DNA of 49,109 nt from UBA2357 sp041916775 (GCA_041916775.1 JAYRYZ010000031.1:1-49109), one strand, 5' to 3'. Numbered from the stretch's first letter, positions 1-8,366 are shown. The notes: generated by a model not told the origin, from the sequence alone. Translations and numbers: made by a program.

Positions 1-5
1 CGCTC

Positions 6-150
6 AGAGCCTGTGAATAAATCTGCTGCGCGAACCGATTGCTGCGTTGCTCACTCGCTCACTCCTCGCCTATCCATTTGATATGTCTCGTCGTTCGCTC
101 GCTCGCGCCTTGCACTCGGCTCTGCTCACGACGATTTCTTCACAAGCTCT
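6..150. repeat. MITE-like element with imperfect terminal inverted repeats (copy 1, 145 bp)
   Basis: The left end (6-23, AGAGCCTGTGAATAAATC) and the reverse complement of the right end (133-150, AGAGCTTGTGAAGAAATC) match at 16 of 18 positions, so the segment is bounded by inverted repeats. The interior has no credible gene. The right end shares its last base with the mutS stop codon. A related, much shorter element sits at 23225-23278, also directly behind a stop codon. Non-autonomous mobile repeat or REP-like element is inferred; no target-site duplication can be judged because the left flank is at the window edge. Confidence 0.6.
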
Positions 151-2723
151 CAGGCGAGGCGCTTCAGTGCGTAGAGCTGCTCCAGCGCCTCGCGCGGCGA
201 CAGCGCGTCCGGATCCAGTGCGGCGAGCGCGGTCAGGGCGGGGTGGCTGAGGGGCTCCGGTTCGCTCTCGGCGAGGCTCACGAAGAGATCGGGCTGCGGG
301 CCGGCAGCAATCTCGCGGTTCTCCAGCGCACGCAGGCGGCGGCGGGCGTCGCGGATCACGCTCGCCGGCACACCGGCCAGGGCGGCGACCTCGATCCCGT
401 AGCTCTGGCTCGCCGGGCCTTCCTCCACCGCATGCAGGAACACGATGCGGTGGCCGTGCTCGACTGCGTCGAGGTGCACGTTGGCGCACTCCGGATAGTC
501 GCCGTTGAGGCGGGTGAGCTCGAAGTAGTGGGTGGCGAAGAGCGTCAGGCTGCGGTTCTTCTCGAGCAGGTGGCGCGCGATCGCGAAGGCCAGCGCGAGC
601 CCGTCGAAGGTCGAGGTGCCGCGTCCGATCTCGTCCATCAACACCAGACTGTTGGCGGTGGCGCCGTTGAGGATGGCGGCGGCCTCGGTCATCTCCACCA
701 TGAAGGTGGAGCGCCCCGAGGCGAGGTCGTCGGACGCGCCGATGCGGGTGTAGATTGCATCCAGCGGGCCGATCGTCGCCGCGTCCGCCGGCACGAAGGC
801 GCCGACATGGGCGAGCAGCGCGATCAGCGCCACCTGGCGCATGAAGGTCGACTTGCCGCCCATGTTCGGGCCGGTGATCAGGAGCATGCGGCGGGTGGCG
901 GCGAATTCACAGTCGTTGGCGATGAAGTTCTCGACCTGGCGCTCCACCACAGGATGGCGGCCGCGGCGGATGCCGAGGCCCGGCTGGCTGCTGAACACCG
1001 GGCGGACGTAGTCGTAGCGCAACGCGCAATCGGCAAAGGCCGCGAGCCCGTCGAGTTCCGCCAGCGCCCGCGCGATGCGCTGCAGGGCGGGGATAGCGGC
1101 GGCGAGTGCCTCGACGATTGCGTCGAAGAGCAGCTTCTCGCGCGCCAGCGCACGCTCCTGCGCCGACAGCGCCTTGTCCTCGAAGGTCTTGAGCTCGGGG
1201 GTGATGTAGCGCTCGACGTTCTTCAGCGTCTGGCGGCGGCGGTAGTCGTCCGGCACCTTCTCGGCATGCACGCGGCCGAGCTCGATGTAGAAGCCATGCA
1301 CCTTGTTGAACTCGACCTTCAGCGCAGCAATTCCGGTGCGCGAGCGTTCACGCGCCTCGAGTTCGAGCAGGAAGGCGCCACAGTTGGTCTGGATGCCGCG
1401 CAACTCGTCCAGCTCGGCGTCGTAAGCGTCGGCGATGACGCCACCGTCGCGCAGGTTCACCGCCGGTTCGGGGGCGATCGCGGCAACGAGGCGCGCCTCG
1501 ACGTCGCCCGGCGCAAGCAGCGCCTCGCACAGCGTCACGAGGCGCGGCGCCGGCAGCGCGGCGAGCGTCTCGCGCACCATGGGTAGCTGAGCGAGGCTGT
1601 CGCGTAGCGCGGAGAGGTCGCGCGGACGCGCGCTGCGCAGCGCGATGCGGGCGGTGATGCGCTCCACGTCCGCAATCCCGCGCAGGCCGGTGCGCAGGCG
1701 CTCCAGCACGCGCCCGTCGCCGTCTCCGACGAGATCCGCCACCGCATCGTGGCGCGCAGCGGCGACAGACTGGTCCACCAGCGGGTGGTGCAGCGCATGA
1801 CGCAGCCAGCGTGCGCCCATGCTGGTGGCGGTCGTGTCCAGGATGGACAGCAGGGTCGGCGAGGCCTCGCCGCGCAGGGTCTCGGTGAGCTCCAGGTTGC
1901 GGCGGGTGGCGGCGTCCAGGCGCAGGTATTCGGATTCGCGCTCGACCCGCAGCGCGATGACGTGCTCCAGGTTGTGCTTCTGGGTCGCGCGGGTGTATTC
2001 GAACAGCGCGCTCGCAGCGGCCAGGCCCACGCCGAGCTCGGCGGCGCCGAAGCCGGCGAGGTCGCGCGTAGCGAAGTGGCCGGTGAGCAGACGCTCGCCG
2101 TTCGCCGCGTCGAACTGCCAGTCGGGCAGGCGCCGCAGCGCAGGCGAGAGCACTTCGATGAGCGGCAGGTTGAGCCCGTCCGGTACCAGCACCTCCGCCG
2201 GGCGCAGGCGCTCGAACTGGCTGGCGAGCTGTTCGGAGGCGCACTCCATGACCCGCAGGTCGCCGTTCGCGAGGTTGAGCCAGGCGAGGCCGAGTTGGCC
2301 GCGCGCGAGTGTCGCGGCGAGCAGCAGCGCATCGCTGCGATCGTCGAGCAGCGCTGCGTCGGTGAGCGTGCCCGGGGTGACGATGCGGCTCACCGCGCGC
2401 TCCATCGGCCCCTTGGTCGCGCCGGGTTCGCCGACCTGCTCGGCGATCACCACCGACTCACCGAGCTTTACCAGCCGCGCGAGATATTGCTCCACCGCAT
2501 GAAAGGGCACACCCGCCATGCGGATCGGCCGGCCCGAGGATTGCCCGCGTGTGGTGAGTGTGATGTCGAGTAGCCGCGCCGCCTTCTCCGCGTCCTCGAA
2601 GAAGAGCTCGTAGAAATCCCCCATGCGATAGAACAGCAGCCAGTCCGGGTATTGCGCCTTGATGCGCAGGTACTGCTGCATCATCGGCGTGTGGGAGAGA
2701 ATTTCTTCTTCTGAGAGGTTCAT
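150..2723 (-). CDS. mutS: DNA mismatch repair protein MutS
   Basis: MutS recognises base mismatches and small loops and recruits MutL for methyl-directed or MutL-nicked repair. The 857-residue product has the family's usual length. Near the N-terminus it carries the mismatch-wedge motif GDFYELF (Phe37, Glu39 in this numbering). Towards the C-terminus come the ATPase Walker A GPNMGGKST (about residues 618-626), the Walker B LVLMDEIGRGTSTFDG and the FATHYFEL segment. I chose the ATG at 2723 because MNLSEEEILSHTPMMQQY is the conserved family start; the frame stays open to an ATG at 2789, but that extension looks like noise. No strong Shine-Dalgarno precedes the chosen start. The gene is divergent from the phasin gene and its stop directly abuts an inverted-repeat element. 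Confidence 0.97.
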   Translation of the reverse strand: MNLSEEEILSHTPMMQQYLRIKAQYPDWLLFYRMGDFYELFFEDAEKAARLLDITLTTRGQSSGRPIRMAGVPFHAVEQYLARLVKLGESVVIAEQVGEPGATKGPMERAVSRIVTPGTLTDAALLDDRSDALLLAATLARGQLGLAWLNLANGDLRVMECASEQLASQFERLRPAEVLVPDGLNLPLIEVLSPALRRLPDWQFDAANGERLLTGHFATRDLAGFGAAELGVGLAAASALFEYTRATQKHNLEHVIALRVERESEYLRLDAATRRNLELTETLRGEASPTLLSILDTTATSMGARWLRHALHHPLVDQSVAAARHDAVADLVGDGDGRVLERLRTGLRGIADVERITARIALRSARPRDLSALRDSLAQLPMVRETLAALPAPRLVTLCEALLAPGDVEARLVAAIAPEPAVNLRDGGVIADAYDAELDELRGIQTNCGAFLLELEARERSRTGIAALKVEFNKVHGFYIELGRVHAEKVPDDYRRRQTLKNVERYITPELKTFEDKALSAQERALAREKLLFDAIVEALAAAIPALQRIARALAELDGLAAFADCALRYDYVRPVFSSQPGLGIRRGRHPVVERQVENFIANDCEFAATRRMLLITGPNMGGKSTFMRQVALIALLAHVGAFVPADAATIGPLDAIYTRIGASDDLASGRSTFMVEMTEAAAILNGATANSLVLMDEIGRGTSTFDGLALAFAIARHLLEKNRSLTLFATHYFELTRLNGDYPECANVHLDAVEHGHRIVFLHAVEEGPASQSYGIEVAALAGVPASVIRDARRRLRALENREIAAGPQPDLFVSLAESEPEPLSHPALTALAALDPDALSPREALEQLYALKRLA

Positions 2724-2890
2724 GTGCTCGTGGGGGGGCTGGCCGCCTTGCTGGTGCGCAAAGGCTCGGCGGGGAGCGAATCTTACCATCCGGCTGAGTA
2801 CGGGAAGGGTGGAGCGATCTCCCGCGATGGCGTGAATCCATGCGTTCGGTGGTCGTTTTCAGGGTGACTGACACCGACATGCGGGCGAAA

Positions 2891-2908
2891 TTGTGCAGTG
2901 CAACAAAA
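2891..2908. promoter_or_regulatory. Direct repeat 1, candidate PhaR-type operator
   Basis: TTGTGCAGTGCAACAAAA matches TGTTGCAGCGCAGCAAAA at 2951-2968 at 14 of 18 positions, and the two copies are 60 bp apart. This copy lies just upstream of the -35 hexamer of the phasin promoter. TGC/GCA-rich sites of this kind are known targets of the PHA-responsive repressor PhaR at phasin promoters; assignment here is by analogy. Confidence 0.5.
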
Positions 2909-2913
2909 ATTGA

Positions 2914-2941
2914 TTGACAAGGCGCTTCCTGACGGTAAAAT
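2914..2941 (+). promoter_or_regulatory. Sigma70-type promoter of the phasin gene
   Basis: TTGACA (2914-2919) is followed after 16 bp by TAAAAT (2936-2941). It is one of the best sigma70-like promoters in the window and sits about 60 bp upstream of the phasin ATG, flanked by the two direct repeats. Confidence 0.7.
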
Positions 2942-2950
2942 GACCTTCAA

Positions 2951-2968
2951 TGTTGCAGCGCAGCAAAA
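2951..2968. promoter_or_regulatory. Direct repeat 2, candidate PhaR-type operator
   Basis: This is the second copy of the repeat at 2891-2908. It lies at about the transcription start or in the early leader of the phasin transcript, where a bound repressor would block initiation or escape. It also contains an internal inverted pair, TTGC and GCAA. Confidence 0.5.
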
Positions 2969-3002
2969 TCATTCGATAGTGCATTCATCTCAGGAGAAGA
3001 TC

Positions 3003-3551
3003 ATGACCCAATTCAACACCCCCGAGCAGTTCGTCGCCGCCGGCAAGGCCAACGTCGAGACCCTCGTGACGCTCGCCAACAGCGCGATCGCCCGTGCCGA
3101 GCGCCTGGTTGCGCTGAACCTGAACACCGGTCGTAGCGTGCTGGAAGACAGCGTCGCCAGCACCAAGACCATTCTCGAGGTGAAGACCCCGCAGGAACTC
3201 GCCAGCCTCCAGGCTTCGCTCGCCCAGCCGATGATCGACAAGGCCGTGTCGTATGGCCGCAGCCTCAAGGAAATCGCCACCGAAGGCCAGCAGGAAGTCG
3301 CCAAGCTCTTCGAAGGCCAGATCGCCGATCTGAACAAGAGCTTCAACGCCGCGCTCGAGCAGGCCGCCAAGTCGGCGCCGGCCGGTTCGGAAGCTGTGTT
3401 CTCGGCGATCAAGTCGGCCGTCGCCGCGAGCAACAGCGCCTATGAGAGCGTCACCAAGGCCGCGAAGCAGTTCGCCGACGTGGCCGAGAGCAACCTGAGC
3501 GCGGCTACCGAAGTCGCGGTGAAGGCCGCTGGTACCAAGAAGGCCGCCTGA
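3003..3551 (+). CDS. Phasin family protein (PHA granule-associated)
   Basis: Phasins coat intracellular polyhydroxyalkanoate granules and control their number and surface. The 182-residue product begins MTQFNTPEQFVAAGKANVET, typical of betaproteobacterial phasins. It is Ala/Lys/Glu-rich and almost wholly predicted helical, with no signal peptide and no cysteine. The start at 3003 follows AGGAGA with good spacing; the frame remains open upstream to 2898, but that extension covers the promoter. The gene is monocistronic: a strong promoter with two repeats lies upstream and a perfect 16-bp stem terminator downstream. The family is clear, but which phasin paralogue it is cannot be told. The exported PHB depolymerase at 11.9 kb is the only other obvious PHA gene in the window. 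Confidence 0.92.
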   Translation: MTQFNTPEQFVAAGKANVETLVTLANSAIARAERLVALNLNTGRSVLEDSVASTKTILEVKTPQELASLQASLAQPMIDKAVSYGRSLKEIATEGQQEVAKLFEGQIADLNKSFNAALEQAAKSAPAGSEAVFSAIKSAVAASNSAYESVTKAAKQFADVAESNLSAATEVAVKAAGTKKAA

Positions 3552-3593
3552 GCCCACGCCGCGCTTGGTGCGGCGACAAAGGCTTCGTGACTC

Positions 3594-3630
3594 AATGCGC
3601 CGCGCGGATTTCATCCGCGCGGCGCATTTA
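3594..3630 (+). terminator. Terminator hairpin after the phasin gene
   Basis: The arms 3594-3609 and 3613-3628 form a perfect 16-bp stem around a TTC loop. The 5' arm starts with AA and the 3' arm ends in TT, with only a short T-rich tail (TTTAT), so it could work on both strands. Confidence 0.8.
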
Positions 3631-3688
3631 TGTGAGCGGGGCAATTCCGAGGGGAATCCTGATTTCCCTGGATCGAGAAAACTCTTCA

Positions 3689-3705
3689 ATCCTGAAATTC
3701 AGGAT
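3689..3705. promoter_or_regulatory. Perfect palindrome, candidate operator
   Basis: ATCCTGAAATTCAGGAT is an 8-bp perfect inverted repeat around a single A. Its half-site AATCCTGA also occurs at 3655-3662. It lies about 85 bp upstream of the Tim44-domain gene and about 20 bp upstream of a possible -35 (TTTACT, 3728-3733; TATCCT, 3750-3755). A dimeric regulator site is inferred; the regulator is unknown. Confidence 0.4.
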
Positions 3706-3789
3706 AAAACCTCTGTACGAATCCGATTTTACTTTCGGCTGTGAAGTTCTATCCTCACGCGTCGCATCCATACTTGAGGGGACTTCATC

Positions 3790-4662
3790 ATGAAAGCTTT
3801 TTCGTTATTCGCCGCCGTACTCGCGCTCGGCCTGAGCGTGGCCACGGTGGACGCCGAGGCGGCAAAGCGCCTGGGCGGGGGCTCTTCATCCGGCATGCAG
3901 CGCCAGATGAACACGCCTGACAAGGCACCGGCCGCAGCGCCGGCCCAGAATGCCGCGCCCACCGCAGGCGCGGCCGGCACGGCAGCACAACCCAAGCGCT
4001 CGTGGATGGGGCCGGTCGCCGGCCTCGCCGCGGGTCTCGGCCTCGCCGCACTCGCGTCGCACCTCGGCTTTGGCGAGGAGCTCGCGTCGATGTTGATGAT
4101 CGGCCTGCTGGTGATGGTCGCGCTGGCGGTGGTCGGCTTCATCATGCGCAAGCGTGCCGCCGCGCAGGCCGGCGCGGGCATGCATCGCGGCATGCAGTAC
4201 GCCGCGGCCTCGCCATCCGCTGCGGCACCGCGCCATGACGTGGTGATGCCTGCGGGCGGCGCTGCGCCAACAGCCGGCGCGGGGCGCATTCCGGCGGGCT
4301 TCGACGCGGCTGGTTTTGCGCGTCAGGCGAAGGTCAACTTCATCCGCCTGCAAGCGGCCAACGACGCACGCAACCTCGACGACATCCGCGAGTTCACGAC
4401 GCCCGAGATGTTCGCCGAGCTGCGCATGAACCTCTCTGAGCGCGGTGAAGTCGAGCAGCACACCGACGTCGTCAGCATCGAGGCGGATGTGATCGAGGTG
4501 GTCGAGGAGGACAATCGCTACATCGTCAGCGTGCGCTACACCGGTTTCATCCGCGAGGATGCCGCGTCCGCTCCAGAGGCAATCGACGAGGTGTGGCACC
4601 TGGTGCGTCCGCGTGAAGGCAAGGGCGGTTGGCTGCTCGCCGGGATTCAGCAAGCACAGTGA
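3790..4662 (+). CDS. Tim44-like domain membrane protein
   Basis: The 290-residue protein has an N-terminal signal-like segment (about 1-24, ending DAEA), then a Gly/Ser/Pro/Ala-rich linker. Two hydrophobic stretches follow at about 75-92 and 98-118, the second closed by MRKRA. The C-terminal 110 residues (from about 180, AGFARQAKVNFIRLQAAND) read as a Tim44-like NTF2-fold domain, with the family's DEVWHLVRP segment near the end. Bacterial Tim44-like proteins are inner-membrane anchored and of uncertain role; import function as in mitochondria should not be assumed. ATG 3790 follows GAGGGG with good spacing. The gene stands alone between two terminator-like hairpins, behind a 17-bp palindrome. 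Confidence 0.85.
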   Translation: MKAFSLFAAVLALGLSVATVDAEAAKRLGGGSSSGMQRQMNTPDKAPAAAPAQNAAPTAGAAGTAAQPKRSWMGPVAGLAAGLGLAALASHLGFGEELASMLMIGLLVMVALAVVGFIMRKRAAAQAGAGMHRGMQYAAASPSAAAPRHDVVMPAGGAAPTAGAGRIPAGFDAAGFARQAKVNFIRLQAANDARNLDDIREFTTPEMFAELRMNLSERGEVEQHTDVVSIEADVIEVVEEDNRYIVSVRYTGFIREDAASAPEAIDEVWHLVRPREGKGGWLLAGIQQAQ

Positions 4663-4702
4663 TCCGGGCGATGTCCCGGCCGCGCTGAAGGCGGCCGGGC
4701 AG

Positions 4703-4759
4703 GCCGACGACCCCGCAGTGTCCTGGTTCATTTCGGGCACGGTGGGGTCGTCGGCTTTT
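4703..4759 (+). terminator. Terminator-like long-stem hairpin after the Tim44-domain gene
   Basis: The 12-bp arms GCCGACGACCCC (4703-4714) and GGGGTCGTCGGC (4744-4755) are perfectly complementary, separated by a 29-nt loop and followed by TTTT. Just upstream lies a second perfect hairpin with 9-bp arms (4675-4683 and 4691-4699). The remaining intergenic DNA up to 4904 shows nothing further. Confidence 0.55.
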
Positions 4760-4904
4760 GTGCGCCGCATATTGCGGGGCACATGACGCTTTGGCAATCC
4801 GGGCCGGGCTGATATCGTCACGTCACGCTGCGTGCGTTGATGCCGCGCAGCATCGTTCGGCACCATGCCCTTTGCTTCTCTCCTTCTGCTTTCTGCCCCA
4901 AGCC

Positions 4905-5747
4905 ATGCCAGCCCTGTGGATGATCGTCGCGAGTTTCCTTTTTGCCTGCATGGGGGTGTGCGTGAAGCTCGGCTCGACGCGCTTTTCAACCGGCGAGCTG
5001 GTGTTTTACCGCGGCGGCATCAGCCTGCTGATGATGCTCTTCGTCGCGCGGGCTCAGGGGGTGAGGCTGTCGACACCGCATTGGCGCCTGCAGTTGTCGC
5101 GCAGCCTGTCGGGTGCGATCGCGCTGATGAGCTACTTCTTCGCGATCGGCATCCTGCCGATTGCCAGCGCCGCGACGCTGAGCTATACCTCGCCGATCTT
5201 CGTCGCGCTGCTACTCGGCCTCTTCTTCGGCGAGCGTCTGCGCTGGCCTGTACTCGCGTCGGTACTGACCGGTTTTGCGGGTGTCGCGCTGCTGCTGCGC
5301 CCCACACTGGAGCCGGGCCAGGGTTGGGGCGCTGCGACGGGGCTCGCGTCGGGCGCGATCGCGAGCCTCGCCTACATCAGCGTGCGCGAACTCGGGCGTG
5401 CGGGTGAGCCCGAGGTGCGCACGGTGTTCTGGTTCTCGCTGCTGACCACCTTATTGGGTTTGACTTGGAGCCTGCTCGGTGACGTCACGCTGCCTGACCT
5501 GCAAGGAGCACTGATCCTGTTCGGGGTGGGTGTTTTCGGTGGGCTTGCGCAGCTCGCGATGACCCGTTCGTATCGATACGGCCGAACCGTGGTGTCAGCA
5601 AATCTGAGCTATTCCACTGTCGTGTTTGCGAGCGTGTTCGGCTTGCTGTTGTGGGATGAGACCCTGCCAGTGAGCGCCTTGTTGGGGATTGCGCTTATCA
5701 TCGCGAGCGGCGTCGCGGTTTCGCTTGCATCGCGAGGCCGCCGTTGA
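4905..5747 (+). CDS. EamA/DMT-superfamily transporter
   Basis: This 280-residue integral membrane protein has about ten hydrophobic segments arranged as two EamA repeats (about residues 1-130 and 145-275). It begins MPALWMIVASFLFACMGVCVKLG, a typical DMT start, and contains the FFxRGxxS-like segment FYRGGISLL. Members export amino acids, nucleotides or other metabolites, or take up small solutes; the substrate cannot be read from the sequence. I preferred ATG 4905 over the open extension to 4758 because the first helix starts immediately after it. A short gap of 37 bp separates it from the next gene, so the two may be cotranscribed. Confidence 0.9.
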   Translation: MPALWMIVASFLFACMGVCVKLGSTRFSTGELVFYRGGISLLMMLFVARAQGVRLSTPHWRLQLSRSLSGAIALMSYFFAIGILPIASAATLSYTSPIFVALLLGLFFGERLRWPVLASVLTGFAGVALLLRPTLEPGQGWGAATGLASGAIASLAYISVRELGRAGEPEVRTVFWFSLLTTLLGLTWSLLGDVTLPDLQGALILFGVGVFGGLAQLAMTRSYRYGRTVVSANLSYSTVVFASVFGLLLWDETLPVSALLGIALIIASGVAVSLASRGRR

Positions 5748-5784
5748 ACAACATGGCGGGCAGCCGAGTTGCAGGAGTGAAGCG

Positions 5785-6657
5785 ATGACCATTCGTCCAG
5801 GCTTGAAGTCCGTGCGTGCCGGGATCGCGGTGGGTGCGTGCATGCTGACGGTGCAGTGCTTCGCGCAAGCGGTGGCGCAGCTGCCCTCGTCGTGGCGTGT
5901 CACGCATTCGCATCCGGCGCCCTGGTGCGCTACGGGGCAAGGCTGCAATCTGGCGGCGCTCAAGACGGGCGCGGTCATCACACTCACGCGCGAGCGCCTG
6001 TCCGGGCCTGAGCCGCTCGCGTGCGAGAAGTCGACATTTGCCATCGTGCGACAGCCTGCGGAGGGCTTGTTCGAGGGTGGCCTGCCGGCGCCCGCCATTG
6101 CTGCTGCGCAGCAGGTCGGGGTTTCGGCCTTGCCCGCGGAGGTTCTGCGCGTGACCTGCGCGAACGCCGGCTTCGATTTCGTCGTCGCGGATGCGCAGAC
6201 CCTGCTGCTGGCGCTGGACAACCGCATCTGGACTCTGTCGGGCGCTCCGGGGGCGCTGGCTGCCGATTCGAGCCCGGAAGGGTGTGTGCAGCGTCTCTTG
6301 GAAGCGCATTTCGCGGCCGACATGGGCTTCTCACCCGCGACCGTCGCGTCGAAGCGCGATTTGCTCTCGGCAGCGCTGCATGCGGACATCACCGCCTGGT
6401 TTGCGAAGCCATCCGACCCGAACGAGGTGCCTGAGATCAACGGCGACCCCTTCACCGACACGCAGGAACCACCTCGGCGCTTTGCCGTTCAGGGGGCGCA
6501 TGGCGACGACGATGTCCGCCTCGTCCCGGTAAGGTTTGCAGATGGCTGGCAGCAACATGAGCTGCAGTACCGTTTGGTGCGAGAGCAGGGGCGCTGGCGG
6601 GTGGATGATGTGCTCGGCCGCGACGGCATCGGCCTGCGTGCCATCCTGCAGCACTGA
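5785..6657 (+). CDS. Exported protein of unknown function
   Basis: The 290-residue product starts after a GGAG ribosome-binding site and carries a signal peptide (about 1-30, cleavage near CFAQAVAQ). Several cysteines suggest disulfides in the periplasm (CATGQGC, LACEKS, RVTCANAG, EGCVQRL). The C-terminal 130 residues (from about VQRLLEAHFAADMG, ending WRVDDVLGRDG) look like an NTF2-type fold reminiscent of DUF3828 proteins, but I am not sure of that family. I do not recognise the N-terminal half. It lies between an EamA permease and a DUF3750 protein; neither gives a functional clue. Confidence 0.75.
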   Translation: MTIRPGLKSVRAGIAVGACMLTVQCFAQAVAQLPSSWRVTHSHPAPWCATGQGCNLAALKTGAVITLTRERLSGPEPLACEKSTFAIVRQPAEGLFEGGLPAPAIAAAQQVGVSALPAEVLRVTCANAGFDFVVADAQTLLLALDNRIWTLSGAPGALAADSSPEGCVQRLLEAHFAADMGFSPATVASKRDLLSAALHADITAWFAKPSDPNEVPEINGDPFTDTQEPPRRFAVQGAHGDDDVRLVPVRFADGWQQHELQYRLVREQGRWRVDDVLGRDGIGLRAILQH

Positions 6658-6749
6658 ACCGGGCGTCGGCTCGCTGTTGCGGGCGGGAACCCCGGACTAC
6701 GGATGGAGTCTCGTCGTGTATTCCTCACTCGCCTTGGGGCGGATTGATC

Positions 6750-7514
6750 ATGCGATTTCACGTACGCCTCGCGCTTGGCCTGGTGGCCACGTTGGTGCTC
6801 TCGTTCGGGCTCAGCCTCGCGAATGACCCTCGGGCCGAGTTTTCCGCCCGCGACCAGGGGTGGAGAACGGCACCGCGGCATTCAGCGGGGCTCGCACCGG
6901 ACCCGGTCAAGAACGCGGACATCGCGATCGTGCAGGTATACGCCGCCCCGACGGTCGGCTGGCGTGGCTATTTCGCCGTGCATCCCTGGATCGTGGTCAA
7001 ACGCGCAGGCGACACCGCCTACACCCGCTACGAGGTCATCGGCTGGGGCAGTGGGGATGTGGTTCGCAGGAACCGCAATGTCGCAGACGGCCTCTGGTTC
7101 GGCGCCACGCCGCGCGTGCTGGTGGACCACCGCGGTGAAGGCGTTGGAGCGATGATCGACGAGATCGAGGCAGCCATCGCACGCTATCCGTATCCGGATC
7201 GCTACCGCAGCTACCCGGGGCCGAACAGCAACACCTTCCTCGCCCACATCGGCAGGGAGGTGCCGGCCCTGGAACTCGACATGCCGGCGAACGCGATCGG
7301 CAAGGATTATCGTCCGGTCAGCGAACTGGTGGGACTCTCGCCCTCCGGCGCCGGGGTCCAGGTATCCTTGCTGGGCATGCTCGGATTCATTGTGGGCATC
7401 GAGGAGGGCGTCGAACTCAACCTGCTCGGGCTCAACTTCGGGCTCGACTTCAACCGGCCCGCCTTGCGTCTGCCGTCAATCGGCCGGCTAGGCTGGGACG
7501 AGCAGGCCTCGTGA
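6750..7514 (+). CDS. DUF3750-family exported protein
   Basis: The 254-residue protein begins with a signal-like helix (FHVRLALGLVATLVLSFGLSLA). It contains the hallmarks of DUF3750 proteins: an AAPTVGWRGYFAVHPWIVVK segment, then WYRYEVIGWG-like and GPNSNTFLAH motifs. The GPNSNTF stretch, with an upstream HPW, resembles the active-site region of papain-fold permuted hydrolases, but catalysis is not established. ATG 6750 is preceded by GGGGCGGA; an in-frame TTG at 6744 is a less likely start. The role is unknown; periplasmic or membrane location is inferred. Confidence 0.82.
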   Translation: MRFHVRLALGLVATLVLSFGLSLANDPRAEFSARDQGWRTAPRHSAGLAPDPVKNADIAIVQVYAAPTVGWRGYFAVHPWIVVKRAGDTAYTRYEVIGWGSGDVVRRNRNVADGLWFGATPRVLVDHRGEGVGAMIDEIEAAIARYPYPDRYRSYPGPNSNTFLAHIGREVPALELDMPANAIGKDYRPVSELVGLSPSGAGVQVSLLGMLGFIVGIEEGVELNLLGLNFGLDFNRPALRLPSIGRLGWDEQAS

Positions 7515-7655
7515 ATCCGCCGCTGCGTTGACGGTGCGCCTCCCGCTGCAATGACGGTGTGAGTCCTGCTGCGTTGGCGGCGAGCGTTCGCTCGGCGTGC
7601 GTCACCTTCGACTTTTTGCTGGACCACCGATACACACATTACGAGGAGAACACGG

Positions 7656-8348
7656 ATGGGGAAGATGGTGAGCTTCAAGCGCCCGGACGGGCAGAGTGTC
7701 CAGGGCTATCTGGCGGAGCCGGCGGGCACTCAGGACGCGCCGGGGGTCGTCGTGATCCAGGAGTGGTGGGGCCTCAACGATCAGATTCGCGGCGTGGCCG
7801 AGCGTCTGGCAAGTGCGGGCTACCTTGCGTTGGTGCCTGACCTCTATCGCGGTCAGTCCACCGTCGAGGCGGAGGAGGCGCACCACCTCATGAGCGGGCT
7901 CGACTTCGGTGATGCTGCGTCGCAGGATATTCGCGGGGCGGTGCAGTTCCTGAAGGGGCGCGCCGGCAAGGTGGGTGTGACGGGCTTCTGCATGGGGGGG
8001 GCGCTGACGCTCCTGACCCTGTCGAACGTGCCGGAGGTGGATGCCGGCGTGGTCTGGTACGGCTGTCCGCCACTCGAGTATGTCGACGCGAAGGTCATCA
8101 ACGTACCGGTGATGGGGCACTTCGCGACGCAGGACGAGTTCTTCCCGCTCGACACCATCGATGCGCTCGAAAGCAAGCTCGGGAGCGCTGGCGTGGCGAT
8201 CGAGTTCCATCGCTATCTGGCGCGGCATGGCTTCGCCAACGAGACGGCCGTCGGGCCGGGGCGTATTCCGCAAACCCAGTATGACCCTGTGTGGGCGCAG
8301 CAGGCGTGGGATCGAACCCTGCGCTTCTTCGGCCGTCACCTCGGCTGA
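7656..8348 (+). CDS. Dienelactone hydrolase family protein
   Basis: This is a 230-residue alpha/beta hydrolase of the dienelactone hydrolase family, cytoplasmic, without signal peptide. Glu36 (QEWWGL), the nucleophile Cys112 in GFCMGG, Asp160 and His191 (ARHGFAN) are all in place, so an active Cys-Asp-His triad is expected. The classical enzymes open dienelactone to maleylacetate in chlorocatechol degradation, but many homologues act on other esters or lactones, and no ring-cleavage genes are nearby. The start follows GAGGAGAAC. The gene stands alone; the next gene is separated by a sigma28-like promoter. Confidence 0.92.
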   Translation: MGKMVSFKRPDGQSVQGYLAEPAGTQDAPGVVVIQEWWGLNDQIRGVAERLASAGYLALVPDLYRGQSTVEAEEAHHLMSGLDFGDAASQDIRGAVQFLKGRAGKVGVTGFCMGGALTLLTLSNVPEVDAGVVWYGCPPLEYVDAKVINVPVMGHFATQDEFFPLDTIDALESKLGSAGVAIEFHRYLARHGFANETAVGPGRIPQTQYDPVWAQQAWDRTLRFFGRHLG

Positions 8349-8366
8349 ACGCCGCAGCGGAATCGC

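Noticed and set aside
39..1586. A 515-codon plus-strand open frame opposite mutS
   Set aside because: It is fully antisense to an unmistakable mutS and has the Arg/Ala/Val/Gly-rich composition typical of shadow frames in GC-rich DNA.
2909..2920. TTGATTGACAA as an FNR-type box at the phasin promoter
   Set aside because: Spacing and second half-site do not fit TTGAT-N4-ATCAA; the bases are better explained as the -35 TTGACA.
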